64,000 nt of DNA, taken from the NCBI RefSeq assembly GCF_001500065.1, contig NZ_LQIN01000049.1, forward strand, positions 165,999-229,998. The letters are read 5' to 3'. Position 1 is the first letter of the stretch. Every line of letters begins with the position of its first letter. The position numbers were made by a program, and so were the translations under genes. Below the pieces are notes generated by a model. The model saw only the letters and a list, made by a program, of their open reading frames with translations. It did no database searches and was not told where the DNA came from. Source of the stretch: Mycobacterium sp. IS-3022 (GTDB lineage Bacteria > Actinomycetota > Actinomycetes > Mycobacteriales > Mycobacteriaceae). Below, in pieces: positions 51,388 to 61,800 of this stretch.

Positions 51388-51717
51388 TCAATTTCCCTTC
51401 AGATAGTCGTCGAGTTGATCAAGCTGCCGTTCCCACTCCGTACGCTGGCGGCCGAGCCACTGCTCGGCTTCCCGCAGCGCCTTGGGTTCGATTCGGCAGC
51501 TGCGCACTCGGCCGACCTTCTCGGTGACGATCACGCCAGCCGCCTCCAGCACCTGCAGGTGCTGCATCACCGCGGGCAACGACATCGTCAGCGGCTCGGC
51601 CAGCGCCTTCACCGACGCCGGACGCCGCACCAGCCGCTCGACGATCGCGCGCCGGGTCGGGTCGGCGAGCGCCTGGAACACCCGGCCGATCGCGTCGGCA
51701 CCGGATTGGTTAGACAC
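51388..51717 (-). CDS. ArsR family transcriptional regulator
   Basis: 109 aa from GTG. Winged HTH: RVFQALADPTRRAIVERLVRRPASVKALAEPLTMSLPAVMQHLQVLEAAGVI. No Cys pair of metal-sensing ArsR proteins, so it probably senses something else. Coupled to the SRPBCC gene. Repeats CTTAAC(T/C)ATT at 51721 and 51761 lie in its promoter. Confidence 0.92.
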   Translation of the reverse strand: MSNQSGADAIGRVFQALADPTRRAIVERLVRRPASVKALAEPLTMSLPAVMQHLQVLEAAGVIVTEKVGRVRSCRIEPKALREAEQWLGRQRTEWERQLDQLDDYLKGN

Positions 51718-51720
51718 ATG

Positions 51721-51770
51721 CTTAACTATTGCGGTCGATCACTGGAAAGTCAAGTAACTACTTAACCATT
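51721..51770. promoter_or_regulatory. Direct repeats upstream of arsR
   Basis: CTTAACTATT (51721-51730) and CTTAACCATT (51761-51770) are exactly 40 bp apart, immediately upstream of the arsR start; between them lies GTAACTACTTAA, itself similar. AT-rich against the background. Likely ArsR binding sites and promoter. Confidence 0.45.
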
Positions 51771-51930
51771 ACGTCGACGCCGCCGTGCCGATTTCCTGGT
51801 ACTGCCGCTCGGCCTTCAGCGACATCTCGTTTAAAACTGTTGCGGCTCAGGCGAATTTTCCGTAATCGCGGATCCGCGGTGTGCCATGCTGTTACCACTT
51901 GTTTGAGCCATTCAGCACACGGAGCCCGGC

Positions 51931-52980
51931 ATGAAGCAGCTCACCGAACAGGACGAGGATGCGATCCTAGATCTGTTTCTCGGGATGTACTACTTCCAAT
52001 TCTTGGCTTCGGCCGTCGAACTCGACCTGTTTACGGTGCTTTCTCGCTCGCCCGGCCTTACGCGCGACGAGCTCGCCGAGCAGCTGAAACTCGAGAACCA
52101 GCCCGCGCGTATTCTCCTGCTCGGCTGCAGCGCGGTCGGCCTGCTCCGAAAGGAGGGCGATCGCTACTTCAACACCTCGGGCGCGGAGCGGTTCTTCTCG
52201 AAAGCGCACCCGGCGAACATGGTGCCCGCCGTGCGGATGGCGAACCATATTCAATTTCGGCCCATGGCACGGTTCGCGGAGGCGCTCAGGTCCAACACCA
52301 ACGTAGGGCTGCAGGAGATCCCGGGATCTGCGTCGAACCTCTATATGCGGCTCGCGGAGAATCCGCCGTTGGAGAAGATCTTTCACGAAATGATGAGCCT
52401 GGTCTCGTTCGGGACCGCGGCCTTCCTCGCGGAAACGCTCGACCTGTCGCCTCACCGCAGGTTGCTGGACGTCGGCGGAGGCGAGGCCGTGAACGCCACC
52501 ATCCTCGCGGGCCGTTGGCCCGACCTGCACGTGACCGTCCTGGACCTTCCGACCGTCGCGGAATCCACCCGTGCCCGGCTGACGGCGCAGGGAATGGCCG
52601 AGAGAGTCACGGCCGTCGGCGGAGACTGTTTCGCCGAAGAGCTCCCCGAAGGTTTCGATGCGATGCTGTTCTCCCGGTTCCTCTCGATCTGGTCCGAAGA
52701 GAAGGTTCGCAGTTTGCTCGCGAAGGCCGCTCGGGCGCTTCGGCCGGGCGCGAGCCTCTATGTGATCGAGGCGCTGCAGGACGACGACGAGATGGGGCCG
52801 CCCTTCGTGGCGCACCTTTGCGCCTATTTTCTGACGCTCGCCTCCGGCGAGGGAATGGTCCGAACGTGGAGCGAATGGACGAGCTGGTTGGAAGAAGCCG
52901 GGTTTGAGTCGTTCTCGCGCCGTGCTCTCCCCGGCGGCATGTCGGAGTTCCTCATCGAGGCCGTGAGAGCAGATAACTGA
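51931..52980 (+). CDS. O-methyltransferase-like protein (plant/hydroxyneurosporene type)
   Basis: 349 aa. N-terminal winged-helix dimerisation domain (AVELDLFTVLSRSPGLTRDELAEQLKLENQPARILLLGC), then SAM motif I LLDVGGGEAVNATILAGRWP and DLPTVAESTRARL. The usual catalytic RHxLHDW is FSRFLSIWSEEK here, without the His, so methyl transfer chemistry may differ or be lost. It ends about 100 bp before the giant gene pair. Confidence 0.88.
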   Translation: MKQLTEQDEDAILDLFLGMYYFQFLASAVELDLFTVLSRSPGLTRDELAEQLKLENQPARILLLGCSAVGLLRKEGDRYFNTSGAERFFSKAHPANMVPAVRMANHIQFRPMARFAEALRSNTNVGLQEIPGSASNLYMRLAENPPLEKIFHEMMSLVSFGTAAFLAETLDLSPHRRLLDVGGGEAVNATILAGRWPDLHVTVLDLPTVAESTRARLTAQGMAERVTAVGGDCFAEELPEGFDAMLFSRFLSIWSEEKVRSLLAKAARALRPGASLYVIEALQDDDEMGPPFVAHLCAYFLTLASGEGMVRTWSEWTSWLEEAGFESFSRRALPGGMSEFLIEAVRADN

Positions 52981-53003
52981 CGGTACTGTCAACCCGTTCG
53001 TCG

Positions 53004-53015
53004 ATTCCGCGGAAT
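53004..53015. promoter_or_regulatory. Perfect palindrome ATTCCGCGGAAT upstream of the giant gene cluster
   Basis: 12-bp perfect dyad in the 105-bp gap between the methyltransferase and the first giant gene, 71 bp before its ATG. Possible operator; no other copy seen nearby. Confidence 0.35.
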
Positions 53016-53085
53016 TGCGCGCGTCATGGGTCTACCGTTGATGCGGTCGCAATGAGCTTTCACGAGGCTCACCAAAGGTGGGGTC

Positions 53086-56000
53086 ATGGCCGACGCGATT
53101 GTCGTATTGCGGGGTCGTCTGAAGTCGCCGACGGGCGGGGATCTGCCCTTCGGCTATCGGGTCACCGCAGCCTTCAGGCAGAACTTCGCGATCGATCCTG
53201 ACGACGCCACAAGCGTTGTTCCCGTGCCGGTCTCGCGCACCGCGAGTACAGCCACCGATGGGGTGTTCGCCGTCGAGCTGGCGCCTGCGAACGAGATTCA
53301 GGGATCAGTCGCCGTCACGGCGCTGGCCCCTGACGGCTCGACCGCCGGGCAGACCACGGTCGAATCCGACGCACTGGAACGAGAAGTCACGCTCGACATC
53401 GGCGACCTGGAACCGTTCGTCCTGACGCCTACCGACGACCCCACGCTCGGTCGACCGGTGAGGTTGACCGGACGTGCGATGGGGCCCGCCGGACAGAAGA
53501 TTCCGGTCGGCCTCCCCGTGGTCATCTGGGGGATCGGGCCGGACCAAGGGGCCGATGCCAATCCGCTCGTGGTGACGCAGACACAGAAGGACGGCTACTT
53601 CTCCGGTACGTGGCCTTCGGCGGCGTTGACGTCGGCGTTCGGCACCGTCGCCGGCGGCCCGCGGATTCCGATCCCCCTGGACGCGCAGATGCGGTTGCCG
53701 CGCCGCGTCATTCTCGTTACCGCCCTTGATATTTCGACTTCCGCCGAGGATCCGTGCTCGTGCCATGCTTCGCCGCCTCGAGCGCCCGACGCTGTCGACC
53801 TGGTGAGCAATTCGGCGACTTTTTCGACCGACCTCGGTGGCGGCCGTTGCGTCGACCTGAACACACCGAACCGAGTGCTGGAAGAGTTCTCGTACTTCAA
53901 GGTGGTGCGGACGACACAGCCAGAGGTGAAGGGTGTGACGCCGACCCGCCCGCCGATCTTGCCGCCACGGGTCGTGTCGGAGTTGGTCGACCTCGTCGCC
54001 GAGCCGACGGTCGATCCCACGGTCGGACGAGAAGCGCCGAATCGTCCCGTGCCAGAGCTTGCGCTCGAGGCAGCTGTCGCCAAACGAACACACGGTTACC
54101 CCGAGAACGTGACAGCGCGCGCGCTGGCGAACGTCGGCCTCAGCACCGAATTCAGGCAGGTTGCCGACGTGGTCCGCGCCATCGCCTGTCCGGCACCCGG
54201 ACGCGACGCGAACCTCGGTGTCGCGATCGACTGGGACGACTCGTCGCTGCCCTGGCAGGCGACCACCGTGGCGCACGGTCACCTGCTGCACTTCAAGCAG
54301 ACATGGCGCGCGGACGGGTATTCGATGGGCGACCTGTTGTATTCGCTGCCCCTGGCGCCATGCCAAAAGAAGGAAATCGCGGTAATCGATTGGGAGCGAC
54401 AGGAAACGGCGACGCGTGAGGAGCTGCTCGAGGAAGAAGAGGCGCTGACGTCGTTGCTCAGTCGTGATCGCGACGTCGCTGAAATCGTCGGCTCGTCGCT
54501 GGAAGAGGGCCAACGAGCGGGCTCCAAGACCACCGTCTGGGGCGCCAGCGGGGGCGGCGGCCTGGGATTCATCGGATCCGGCTTCGGAATCTTCGCCGGA
54601 GCGGCAGGCGGGGGTGGTGGCGCCAGCTCCACCGCTTGGTCGGATTCGTCACGCAGTCTGAGCGCCAATTCCCTTCAGCAGATCCGCGATCAGACGATGC
54701 AAGCGGCAAGCGCGATAAGGGATCAGCGCGCCACGGTTGTCCAGGCGTTCGGTCAAGGCGAGTCGATGAACGTCGAGACCGAAGTGGTCGCGAACCACAA
54801 CCACTGTCATGCCATCACGGTCGAGTACTTCGAAGTGCTCCGGCACTTCCAGCTCTCACACGAGCTCGCGGATGTGCAGGAGTGTCTGTTCATCCCGCTG
54901 TTGATGACCTATTTCGACGAAGAGAAGGCGCTGCGGTGGCGGGAGGTGTTGGACGGCCAACTACTCGACCCCAGCCTGGGTGACGGTTTCGACTGTGCGC
55001 AGCGGGTGCGGAACAACTGGCTCAACAGCGACACCCCACAGAATCGTTACAGCGAAGAGGCGCCCGAGCAACTGGAGGGCGAACTTCGCATCAGCTTCAT
55101 CCTTCCGCGGCCTCGTGACAACGAAGAGGCGAAGTTCGTTCCCGGCAACTGGGGTCCCTACCAACCGTATCTGTGGTCGAGCGCCGTGGAGTGGTGGGTG
55201 GCGAAGCTGGAGCGGCTGGCCATTGCAGAGCGGGATCGCGTCTTCCGGGAGGAGGCAGCCCCGCGCATCGCCGAGAACATGATCCAGAATCTTCGGTTCG
55301 GCTATGTGACCACCTCCGGTGGCGAGATCGAGATCGACTTGGACGCAACGCTGGTCTCCCGCTACTCCGAAGGCGCGCCGCTCTACGTCAGTCTCAGGCC
55401 CGCGGGTGGATTGCCTTCGATCCCACGCGAGGAAATCGCCCGCTTCAAGATCTGGTTCGACGGTGACCTCCCGCCGGATGCTCGAATCATGGTGGAAAGC
55501 GGTGCAATGCGCTATCACACACCGCATCTCCGGCATTTCCTCTTCCAGGCGCCAAGGCTGCTGAACGACCTCGTCGACGACGACGCGGTGGTGGTCGCGA
55601 CGCCTCTGTCGCGCGAGGAGCTACGCAGCCCGAGGGAAGAGGATCGGCAGCGCAGCCGCGAGCTCATCGCTCACCTGAACAAGCACCTGGAGTTCTTCCA
55701 CCAGATCATCTTTCGCAGCTTCCACCCCAATCACCGCTACATGCTGCTCGACGGTTTCGAGGTGCCGGACGGAAGCGGCAGGAGTCTCGCGAGCGTGGTG
55801 GAGAACCGGCTGATCGGCATCGTCGGCAACAGTCTGGTGATGCCGGTGGCACGCGGACATCACCTCGATCCGATTTTCAACCAGGATGTCGAGCGTCCGA
55901 TCGACCTCCTGGCGCACTACGCGCCGACCGAACCCGTGCCGGCGATGCGAGTCAGCGTGCCCACCCGCGGCGTGTATGCCGAGGCCATCATGGGCGACTG

Positions 56001-58548
56001 CAATGCGTGCGAGAAGAAGGATGACACCCGGTTCTGGCGGTGGCAAGAGGCCCCTTGCCCAGACGAGCCGACTCCGATCCAACCGGTGTCGACCGCCAGC
56101 CGCGCAACCGAGGCACCGGATGTGACGCCCACGGGATTTCCCGAACCGGTCATCAACATCCAGAACGCGCCGGCCGTGCCAGACCCCACCGGGCTGAGTC
56201 AGGCCCTCGGAATCCTCGGGCGCGCCGACCTTTTCCAGGACATCACCGGACTGGAGGGCAACCAGAAGAACGCTCTTGCCGCTCTACAGGGCACCATGAA
56301 CACTGCAAAGTTCTTCGGCGGCAAGGCTGCAGACCTCGCGATGCAGCAGGAAACCAGCAAGAGCATCGACCGCACATTGGACAACATCGAGCGGGCCCGC
56401 GCCGCCGACCTCATCACCGACGAACAGGCTCGCGCCATCACCCGCAGCGCGTTGGAATCCATGGTCGGTCAGGCGCGCCCCGCATCACAGGCACCGCAGG
56501 ACTCACCCGCAATACAGAAGGCGATTGACGCGGCCTCTCAGGGCTCGAAGGGCGAGATCACGGTCACGACGCCGGGTGAGTCGGTTCAAGCGAGCTTCGA
56601 GGATCCTGAACCGGACGTGGCAGAGGAAGGAGTGACGGGCGGCGCGTTCGTCCCGCAGTTCGACAACTTCTCGGGTTGGGCCTCGATCGGTCTGTCGACC
56701 GGTGGACAGGTCAACCCGGTGAGCGGGTCCCCGGGACACACGAAGTTCGAAGAGCCGCCCGCAACGACGGCTCGTAGCTTCCTCGACAACCTGCTGACCA
56801 CGAAGACTCAGCCGGGGATGGTGGGGCAGACCCCGGCGGTCGTCATCACCCAGATGCTCTGGGGCCGGTCCGTTCTGGATCACGGCGTCTTCGCGAGGGT
56901 GGATCCGGGCGACTCCACCAAATTCCAGATCCGGATTGCGGGCCGAATCTGCTATCCGGCGAATCCAAAGAAACCCAATCGCGTTGCGGGCACCACTCGA
57001 GTCCCGGTCGTCGCGATCCTGCACGGCTGGGCACCTCAAGACCTCGCGTTCGACAACTGGTCCGAGTTGGACCGCAAACAGGAGCAGCTGCCCAACGGCT
57101 CGCTGAAGGTGACGATCAGAGGCAGGGCCACCACCATCAGCCAGCCGAAACCCAGCTACCACGGCTTCGAATACCTGCAGAAGGAACTGGCGAAGCACGG
57201 CATCGCCTCGATCAGCGTCGACAACACCATGCTCGACCTGGTCAACAACTTCCTGAACGCGCGCGCGATCTCCTTCCTCACGACGCTGGACGAGTGGAAA
57301 AAAGAAGTCGACGGCAACGCCAAGAATCCGTGTCACGGCATGCTGGACTTCGACAACGTTGGCTTCCTTGGGCATTCACGGGGCGGTGACGCCGTGGTGA
57401 CCGCGGTGAAGATGAACAAGGCTCGCACGTCGTCGACATCCGGACCGCGCCGATTCGGCGTCAGCGCGGTCTGCTCTCTGGCCCCTTCGGATTTCACCGG
57501 CTCGGCCACCGACGACGCAGTCACCCTGGTGAACAACGACATGCCGGTCAGTCCTCTTCTCCTGACCTATTTGGTGGTATACGGATCTCTCGACGGCGAC
57601 ATCCTGGGCGACAGCGACGGCGCCCTGGGACCCCACGGCACACTCGCGGGAACGGGTTTTCGGCTCTACGACCGCGCGTTGTGCAGGAAGATGATGGTGT
57701 TCGCGAAAGGGGCCTGCCACAACCGGTTCAACACGAACTGGGGAACCGAGCCACGCGTCATCACGACCGATCCGGGACTTCTGGATGGCGCGAAGCATCA
57801 GAAACTGGCGAAGTTCTACATCGCCGGGTTCTTCAGGAACAGGCTCGGCGGAGAGTCGGCGTTACACCGCCGATTCACCCGAGACGAGAAGCCACCGGCA
57901 GGTATCACGGTTGCGCTGCAATACTCGTTCGGCCTGAAGAAGGTGCTCGACAACTTCGAGGGACCACAGAATGAGTTCGGTGTCGCACGCAACATGGCGA
58001 TCGGAGCCGTCACTCCACTCAAGGACCTCGCCGTCAAACCCGCCGGCGCCTCGGCGCCGATCCCCCAGGGCCGACACATTCCGCATGCCACGGGGGTAGC
58101 CCACGTAGACGTCACGCTGGCCACCGCATCGTCGCGGTGGTTCACCGATCCGCTTCCAGACCCGTTGGGCGCCAACTCCGACTGGTCGACCTTCACCTTC
58201 CTGCAGTTCCGATTCGGTCAGTGGTACGACGTGACCACAGAGACGATCTCGGGCAAGCCGGCGCATCTGCGTGTCACGCTCGAGGACTTCGACAACAACA
58301 CGGCGGTGGTCAACGAGTCGGAGTTCTTTCCTGCCGAGGCGCCGGGGAAGCCGTTCGTACACAAGCACCATGAGCTGAACTCACCCGACAAGTTGTCCAC
58401 ACTTCTGCGAATGGACACCGTGCGCATCCCGTTGGCGCTGTTCAAGAAGCGTGGAGCCAACTTGAACAAAGTCCGAGCGGTCCACTTCGACGTGGACAAG
58501 ACCGACAACACCCACATCTACATCGACTCTCTTGAACTCGACCGGTGA
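53086..58548 (+). CDS. Giant modular protein A (1820 aa): conserved carrier region + alpha/beta hydrolase + beta domain
   Basis: ATG with AAGGTGGGG upstream. No signal peptide. In order: two carboxypeptidase-regulatory-like beta-sandwiches (~1-235); a CSCH linker; a core with VAHGHLLHFKQTWRADGYSM, a Gly-rich hydrophobic stretch (~485-520) and NHNHCH at 570-575; SVPTRGVYAEA (~957) and CNACE (972-976); a helical segment (~1025-1130); a linker; an alpha/beta hydrolase (oxyanion HG ~1313, Ser1431 in GHSRGG, Asp ~1503, His ~1545); and a C-terminal jelly-roll-like domain (~1615-1820). Paralogue of protein B. I do not recognise the family; function is inferred to depend on the C-terminal enzyme. Confidence 0.9.
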   Translation: MADAIVVLRGRLKSPTGGDLPFGYRVTAAFRQNFAIDPDDATSVVPVPVSRTASTATDGVFAVELAPANEIQGSVAVTALAPDGSTAGQTTVESDALEREVTLDIGDLEPFVLTPTDDPTLGRPVRLTGRAMGPAGQKIPVGLPVVIWGIGPDQGADANPLVVTQTQKDGYFSGTWPSAALTSAFGTVAGGPRIPIPLDAQMRLPRRVILVTALDISTSAEDPCSCHASPPRAPDAVDLVSNSATFSTDLGGGRCVDLNTPNRVLEEFSYFKVVRTTQPEVKGVTPTRPPILPPRVVSELVDLVAEPTVDPTVGREAPNRPVPELALEAAVAKRTHGYPENVTARALANVGLSTEFRQVADVVRAIACPAPGRDANLGVAIDWDDSSLPWQATTVAHGHLLHFKQTWRADGYSMGDLLYSLPLAPCQKKEIAVIDWERQETATREELLEEEEALTSLLSRDRDVAEIVGSSLEEGQRAGSKTTVWGASGGGGLGFIGSGFGIFAGAAGGGGGASSTAWSDSSRSLSANSLQQIRDQTMQAASAIRDQRATVVQAFGQGESMNVETEVVANHNHCHAITVEYFEVLRHFQLSHELADVQECLFIPLLMTYFDEEKALRWREVLDGQLLDPSLGDGFDCAQRVRNNWLNSDTPQNRYSEEAPEQLEGELRISFILPRPRDNEEAKFVPGNWGPYQPYLWSSAVEWWVAKLERLAIAERDRVFREEAAPRIAENMIQNLRFGYVTTSGGEIEIDLDATLVSRYSEGAPLYVSLRPAGGLPSIPREEIARFKIWFDGDLPPDARIMVESGAMRYHTPHLRHFLFQAPRLLNDLVDDDAVVVATPLSREELRSPREEDRQRSRELIAHLNKHLEFFHQIIFRSFHPNHRYMLLDGFEVPDGSGRSLASVVENRLIGIVGNSLVMPVARGHHLDPIFNQDVERPIDLLAHYAPTEPVPAMRVSVPTRGVYAEAIMGDCNACEKKDDTRFWRWQEAPCPDEPTPIQPVSTASRATEAPDVTPTGFPEPVINIQNAPAVPDPTGLSQALGILGRADLFQDITGLEGNQKNALAALQGTMNTAKFFGGKAADLAMQQETSKSIDRTLDNIERARAADLITDEQARAITRSALESMVGQARPASQAPQDSPAIQKAIDAASQGSKGEITVTTPGESVQASFEDPEPDVAEEGVTGGAFVPQFDNFSGWASIGLSTGGQVNPVSGSPGHTKFEEPPATTARSFLDNLLTTKTQPGMVGQTPAVVITQMLWGRSVLDHGVFARVDPGDSTKFQIRIAGRICYPANPKKPNRVAGTTRVPVVAILHGWAPQDLAFDNWSELDRKQEQLPNGSLKVTIRGRATTISQPKPSYHGFEYLQKELAKHGIASISVDNTMLDLVNNFLNARAISFLTTLDEWKKEVDGNAKNPCHGMLDFDNVGFLGHSRGGDAVVTAVKMNKARTSSTSGPRRFGVSAVCSLAPSDFTGSATDDAVTLVNNDMPVSPLLLTYLVVYGSLDGDILGDSDGALGPHGTLAGTGFRLYDRALCRKMMVFAKGACHNRFNTNWGTEPRVITTDPGLLDGAKHQKLAKFYIAGFFRNRLGGESALHRRFTRDEKPPAGITVALQYSFGLKKVLDNFEGPQNEFGVARNMAIGAVTPLKDLAVKPAGASAPIPQGRHIPHATGVAHVDVTLATASSRWFTDPLPDPLGANSDWSTFTFLQFRFGQWYDVTTETISGKPAHLRVTLEDFDNNTAVVNESEFFPAEAPGKPFVHKHHELNSPDKLSTLLRMDTVRIPLALFKKRGANLNKVRAVHFDVDKTDNTHIYIDSLELDR

Positions 58549-58557
58549 GGTGACGAA

Positions 58558-58842
58558 ATGCAGGTGACCAGAGCGCATTTCGAGGAGCTGGAGTCGGGCG
58601 CGGTTCCCGGCTTCGCGATGAAGGTGTACGTCGAGGGGGAGGACTTCGAGCCACGGGCGGTCCCGTTGCAGGCGCGAGTCGGTGAGCAGCGGGTCGACCA
58701 ACTCTTCGTCGCGCCGGATGGATCCGGGTTCGCAGGCGTGCTTGCGGAGATCCCAAACGACGGCGATCGGCTGTTAGTGAGGTACGCCGAGGCCATAGAA
58801 CTGACGACGAACGTCGTGTTCGGTTCAGAGGTGGTCGGCTGA
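58558..58842 (+). CDS. Small beta-rich protein between the giant paralogues (94 aa)
   Basis: ATG nine bases after gene A; the stop overlaps the start of gene B (TGATG). Acidic, beta-rich, IPT/TIG-like pattern (EGEDFEPRAVPLQARVGEQR, VDQLFVAPDGSGFAGVLAEI, PNDGDRLLVRYAEAIEL). No signal peptide or membrane helix. Position suggests an adaptor, chaperone or immunity partner of the large proteins; this is inference. Confidence 0.85.
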   Translation: MQVTRAHFEELESGAVPGFAMKVYVEGEDFEPRAVPLQARVGEQRVDQLFVAPDGSGFAGVLAEIPNDGDRLLVRYAEAIELTTNVVFGSEVVG

Positions 58843-61800
58843 TGGCGACCTTGAGGGGCGAACTGTCCGCGGCCGTCGAAACCGACTTCACCCGTTACGG
58901 TCTCACGGTTCTTTTCCAGCGGGTCGTCGTGGCGCCCCGTCGCGGAGACGAAGGGCTGTTGTCCCCGGCGTCCGTTACCGACCGGCCGGCGGCCGACGGC
59001 TCCTTCGCCGTCGACTTGGGACCCGACGACGAGGTGCAAGGCCCGTTCAAACTGCTGGTCACCTCCCCGACGGGAAGTGCCGTCGCCGAGCGTGACGTTG
59101 CACCCGGTGATATCGGACAGCCCGTAGAGATCGAAGTGGTGCCGGTGCCGGCCGTCACGCTCCCCGCGGGGCGCGACCCGCTCGAAGGGATCCGGGTGAG
59201 CATCAAGGGCCGGGTACTTCGCACGACTGGCGAGCCCGCTGCCGCCGATCTTCCCGTCGTCCTGTGGGGCGCGTCCGAAGAGGACGGACCGCCGAGAGCG
59301 GTGATGACGACCGCGACCGTCACCGGCGGCTACTTCACGGCGGACTGGCCGCCTGATCGGCTCGCGCGCGCCTTCGCCACCGTGTCCGGCCTCGACGCCG
59401 GACCCCTTACTCTCGAAGACGAGCGCCTTCCGAGGCGGGTGGTTCTCGTGCTCGACCTCGCCGAGCCCCCGTCGCCATCGACGACCGGTTGCGAATGTGA
59501 GGAAGCGTCGCCGCGCACGCCCGATCAGGAAGATCTGGTGGCGAATCCTGAAGCGTTCTCGACAGATCTCGGTGGCAGCTGTGTCGACTTCACCATGCCC
59601 AATCGAGTCCTCGAGGAGTTCTCCTTCTACGCCGTGGTTCGCACGACGCAACCCGATGTGAAGGGACTGACCGCAGACCCGCCGAGAGTGCTGCCGAGGC
59701 CCGTGGTCAAGAAGCTGCTCGAACTGTCACAGCGTGCCGATCTGGCCCGTGCGGCAACACAACCGGCAGCCGGCGACGCCACGTCGACCGGCCGGCCGTC
59801 CACCACGCGTTCGCGCGAAACAGGCGGTGCGACGGTGGCGACCCGAGAGGAAGCGCTGGCCGGGGCCAAGCTCCACCCGCAGGTCGTTTCGGAGATGCTG
59901 ATGGGACCGGGACTGTTCACGTCGGATCAGTTCGCCACCGCCCACCGCGTCTCCAAGTACCAACATGCGGCGGACCTCATCAGCGGTGCGCTGTTCAGCG
60001 GAACCCCCCGCGGCGCGGTGTCCGCGACGAACGCGATCGACTGGGACGGTACGGCCACGACTTACCAAGCGATCACCGTCGCGCACGGCCACCTGCTGAC
60101 GCTCAAGCAGGTGTGGCGGGCCGACGGCTATTCGCTGGGTGATCTGCTGTACTCGCTGCCGTTGGCGCCATGTCAGAAGAAGCAGATCGCCGTCATCGAC
60201 TGGGACCGCCGAACCGTCACCGCGCGGATGGAATCGCGGACCGCCACTGAGAGCCTGCAGGCCACGCTCGCCCGTGACCGTGACATCAGTGAGATCATCA
60301 GCACCACTCTCACCGAATCGATGCGGGGTGGGTCGAAAGCGAAAACATGGTCGGCCGGCGGCGGATTCGGCGCGTTCATCGGGCCGCTGGTGATCGGCGG
60401 AAGCGGTGGGGCCAGCGGATCCAGCTCGACAGCATGGCAGGACTCGGCTCGACACCTGGCCGCATCCAGCTTGCAGCAGGTGCGAGATCGCACCCTGCAA
60501 GCCGCCAGTTCCACACGCAGCCAGCGCAGTACAGTCGTCCAGACCGTCCGGCAAGGCGAAACCATGCGTGTGCAGACGGAAGTCGTGGCGAACCACAATC
60601 ACTGCCATGCCGTGACCATGGAGTACTTCGAGGTGATGAGGCATTTCCAGGTGACGCACGAGCTGGCGGACGCCCAGGAGTGCCTCTTCGTGCCGATGGC
60701 CGTCAGCTACTTCAACGCAGACCGGGCGCTGCGGTGGCGCGAATCGCTGTTGACCGCGCTGCGGCGGCCCGAGCTCGCCGGCGGTTTCGACGCGCTCAAC
60801 AGGATGCAATCGAACTGGGCCAACGCCGATTACCCGCAGGGGCGCTACGCAGATGAGCGGGTGAACTATCTCGACGGCGAGTTCCACATCTCGTTCGATC
60901 TTCCGCGACCCGCGGACACCGACGACACAGAACTCTTCGATGCCGCACAATGGACGCCGTACCACGGGCTGTTGACGCCGGCCGACTCCACCGAGACGCA
61001 ACCGCAGGCGGCCCAACGGATCTGGGCGACGTTCCTCGGGCTGGAACGACCGGAGAACCGAGACCGAGTGTGGAACACGCAACTCGCGCCCCGCATTGCC
61101 CAGCGTCTGGTCAACCAATTCCGCTACGAGTTGATCCTCGATGACAACACGGCACAGCCACTGGACATGGATACCACCCTGGTGGGCCGGTTCCGACAGG
61201 GGACAGCACTGCTGGTCAGCGTTCGGCCCGTCAGCACCACCCCGAATGTCGTGCGCGCACGGATCAAGACTTTCCGGATCACCACCGCCGCCGGTCTTCC
61301 GGTCGGCGGCCGGGTACTCGTCGAGAGCGGCAGTGCCAGATATCGAACCGACCACCTGGCGCGTGACTTGTTCAACGACTACCGGATCAACAACGACCTC
61401 AACGCGATCGACCACGTCGACGTCCCCCTCAGCCTCGACGCGCACGAGAAGTCCAATCCTCGTGCGCGAGACCGCGATCACGCAGAACGTCTGCTCGACC
61501 ACTTGAACAGCAATCTCGAGCACTACCTGCAAGCCGCCTGGATGCTGATGGATCCGAACAAGCGCTACATCTTGCTCGACGGCGTACCCGCGCCGGGTGC
61601 CACGGGCAAGAGCGTCGCGAGCGTATGCGAGAACCGTGTCTTGGGCGTCGTCGGGAACTGTCTGGTGTTACCCGTAGCGCCCGGATACCACCTCGACCCG
61701 ACCTTCGAAGAGTCGGACAAGGCAACACTTTTCGATGCGTACCGGCCGACGACACCGATATCACCTATCCGCGTGAGCGTTCCGACGCGAGGAGTCTTCG

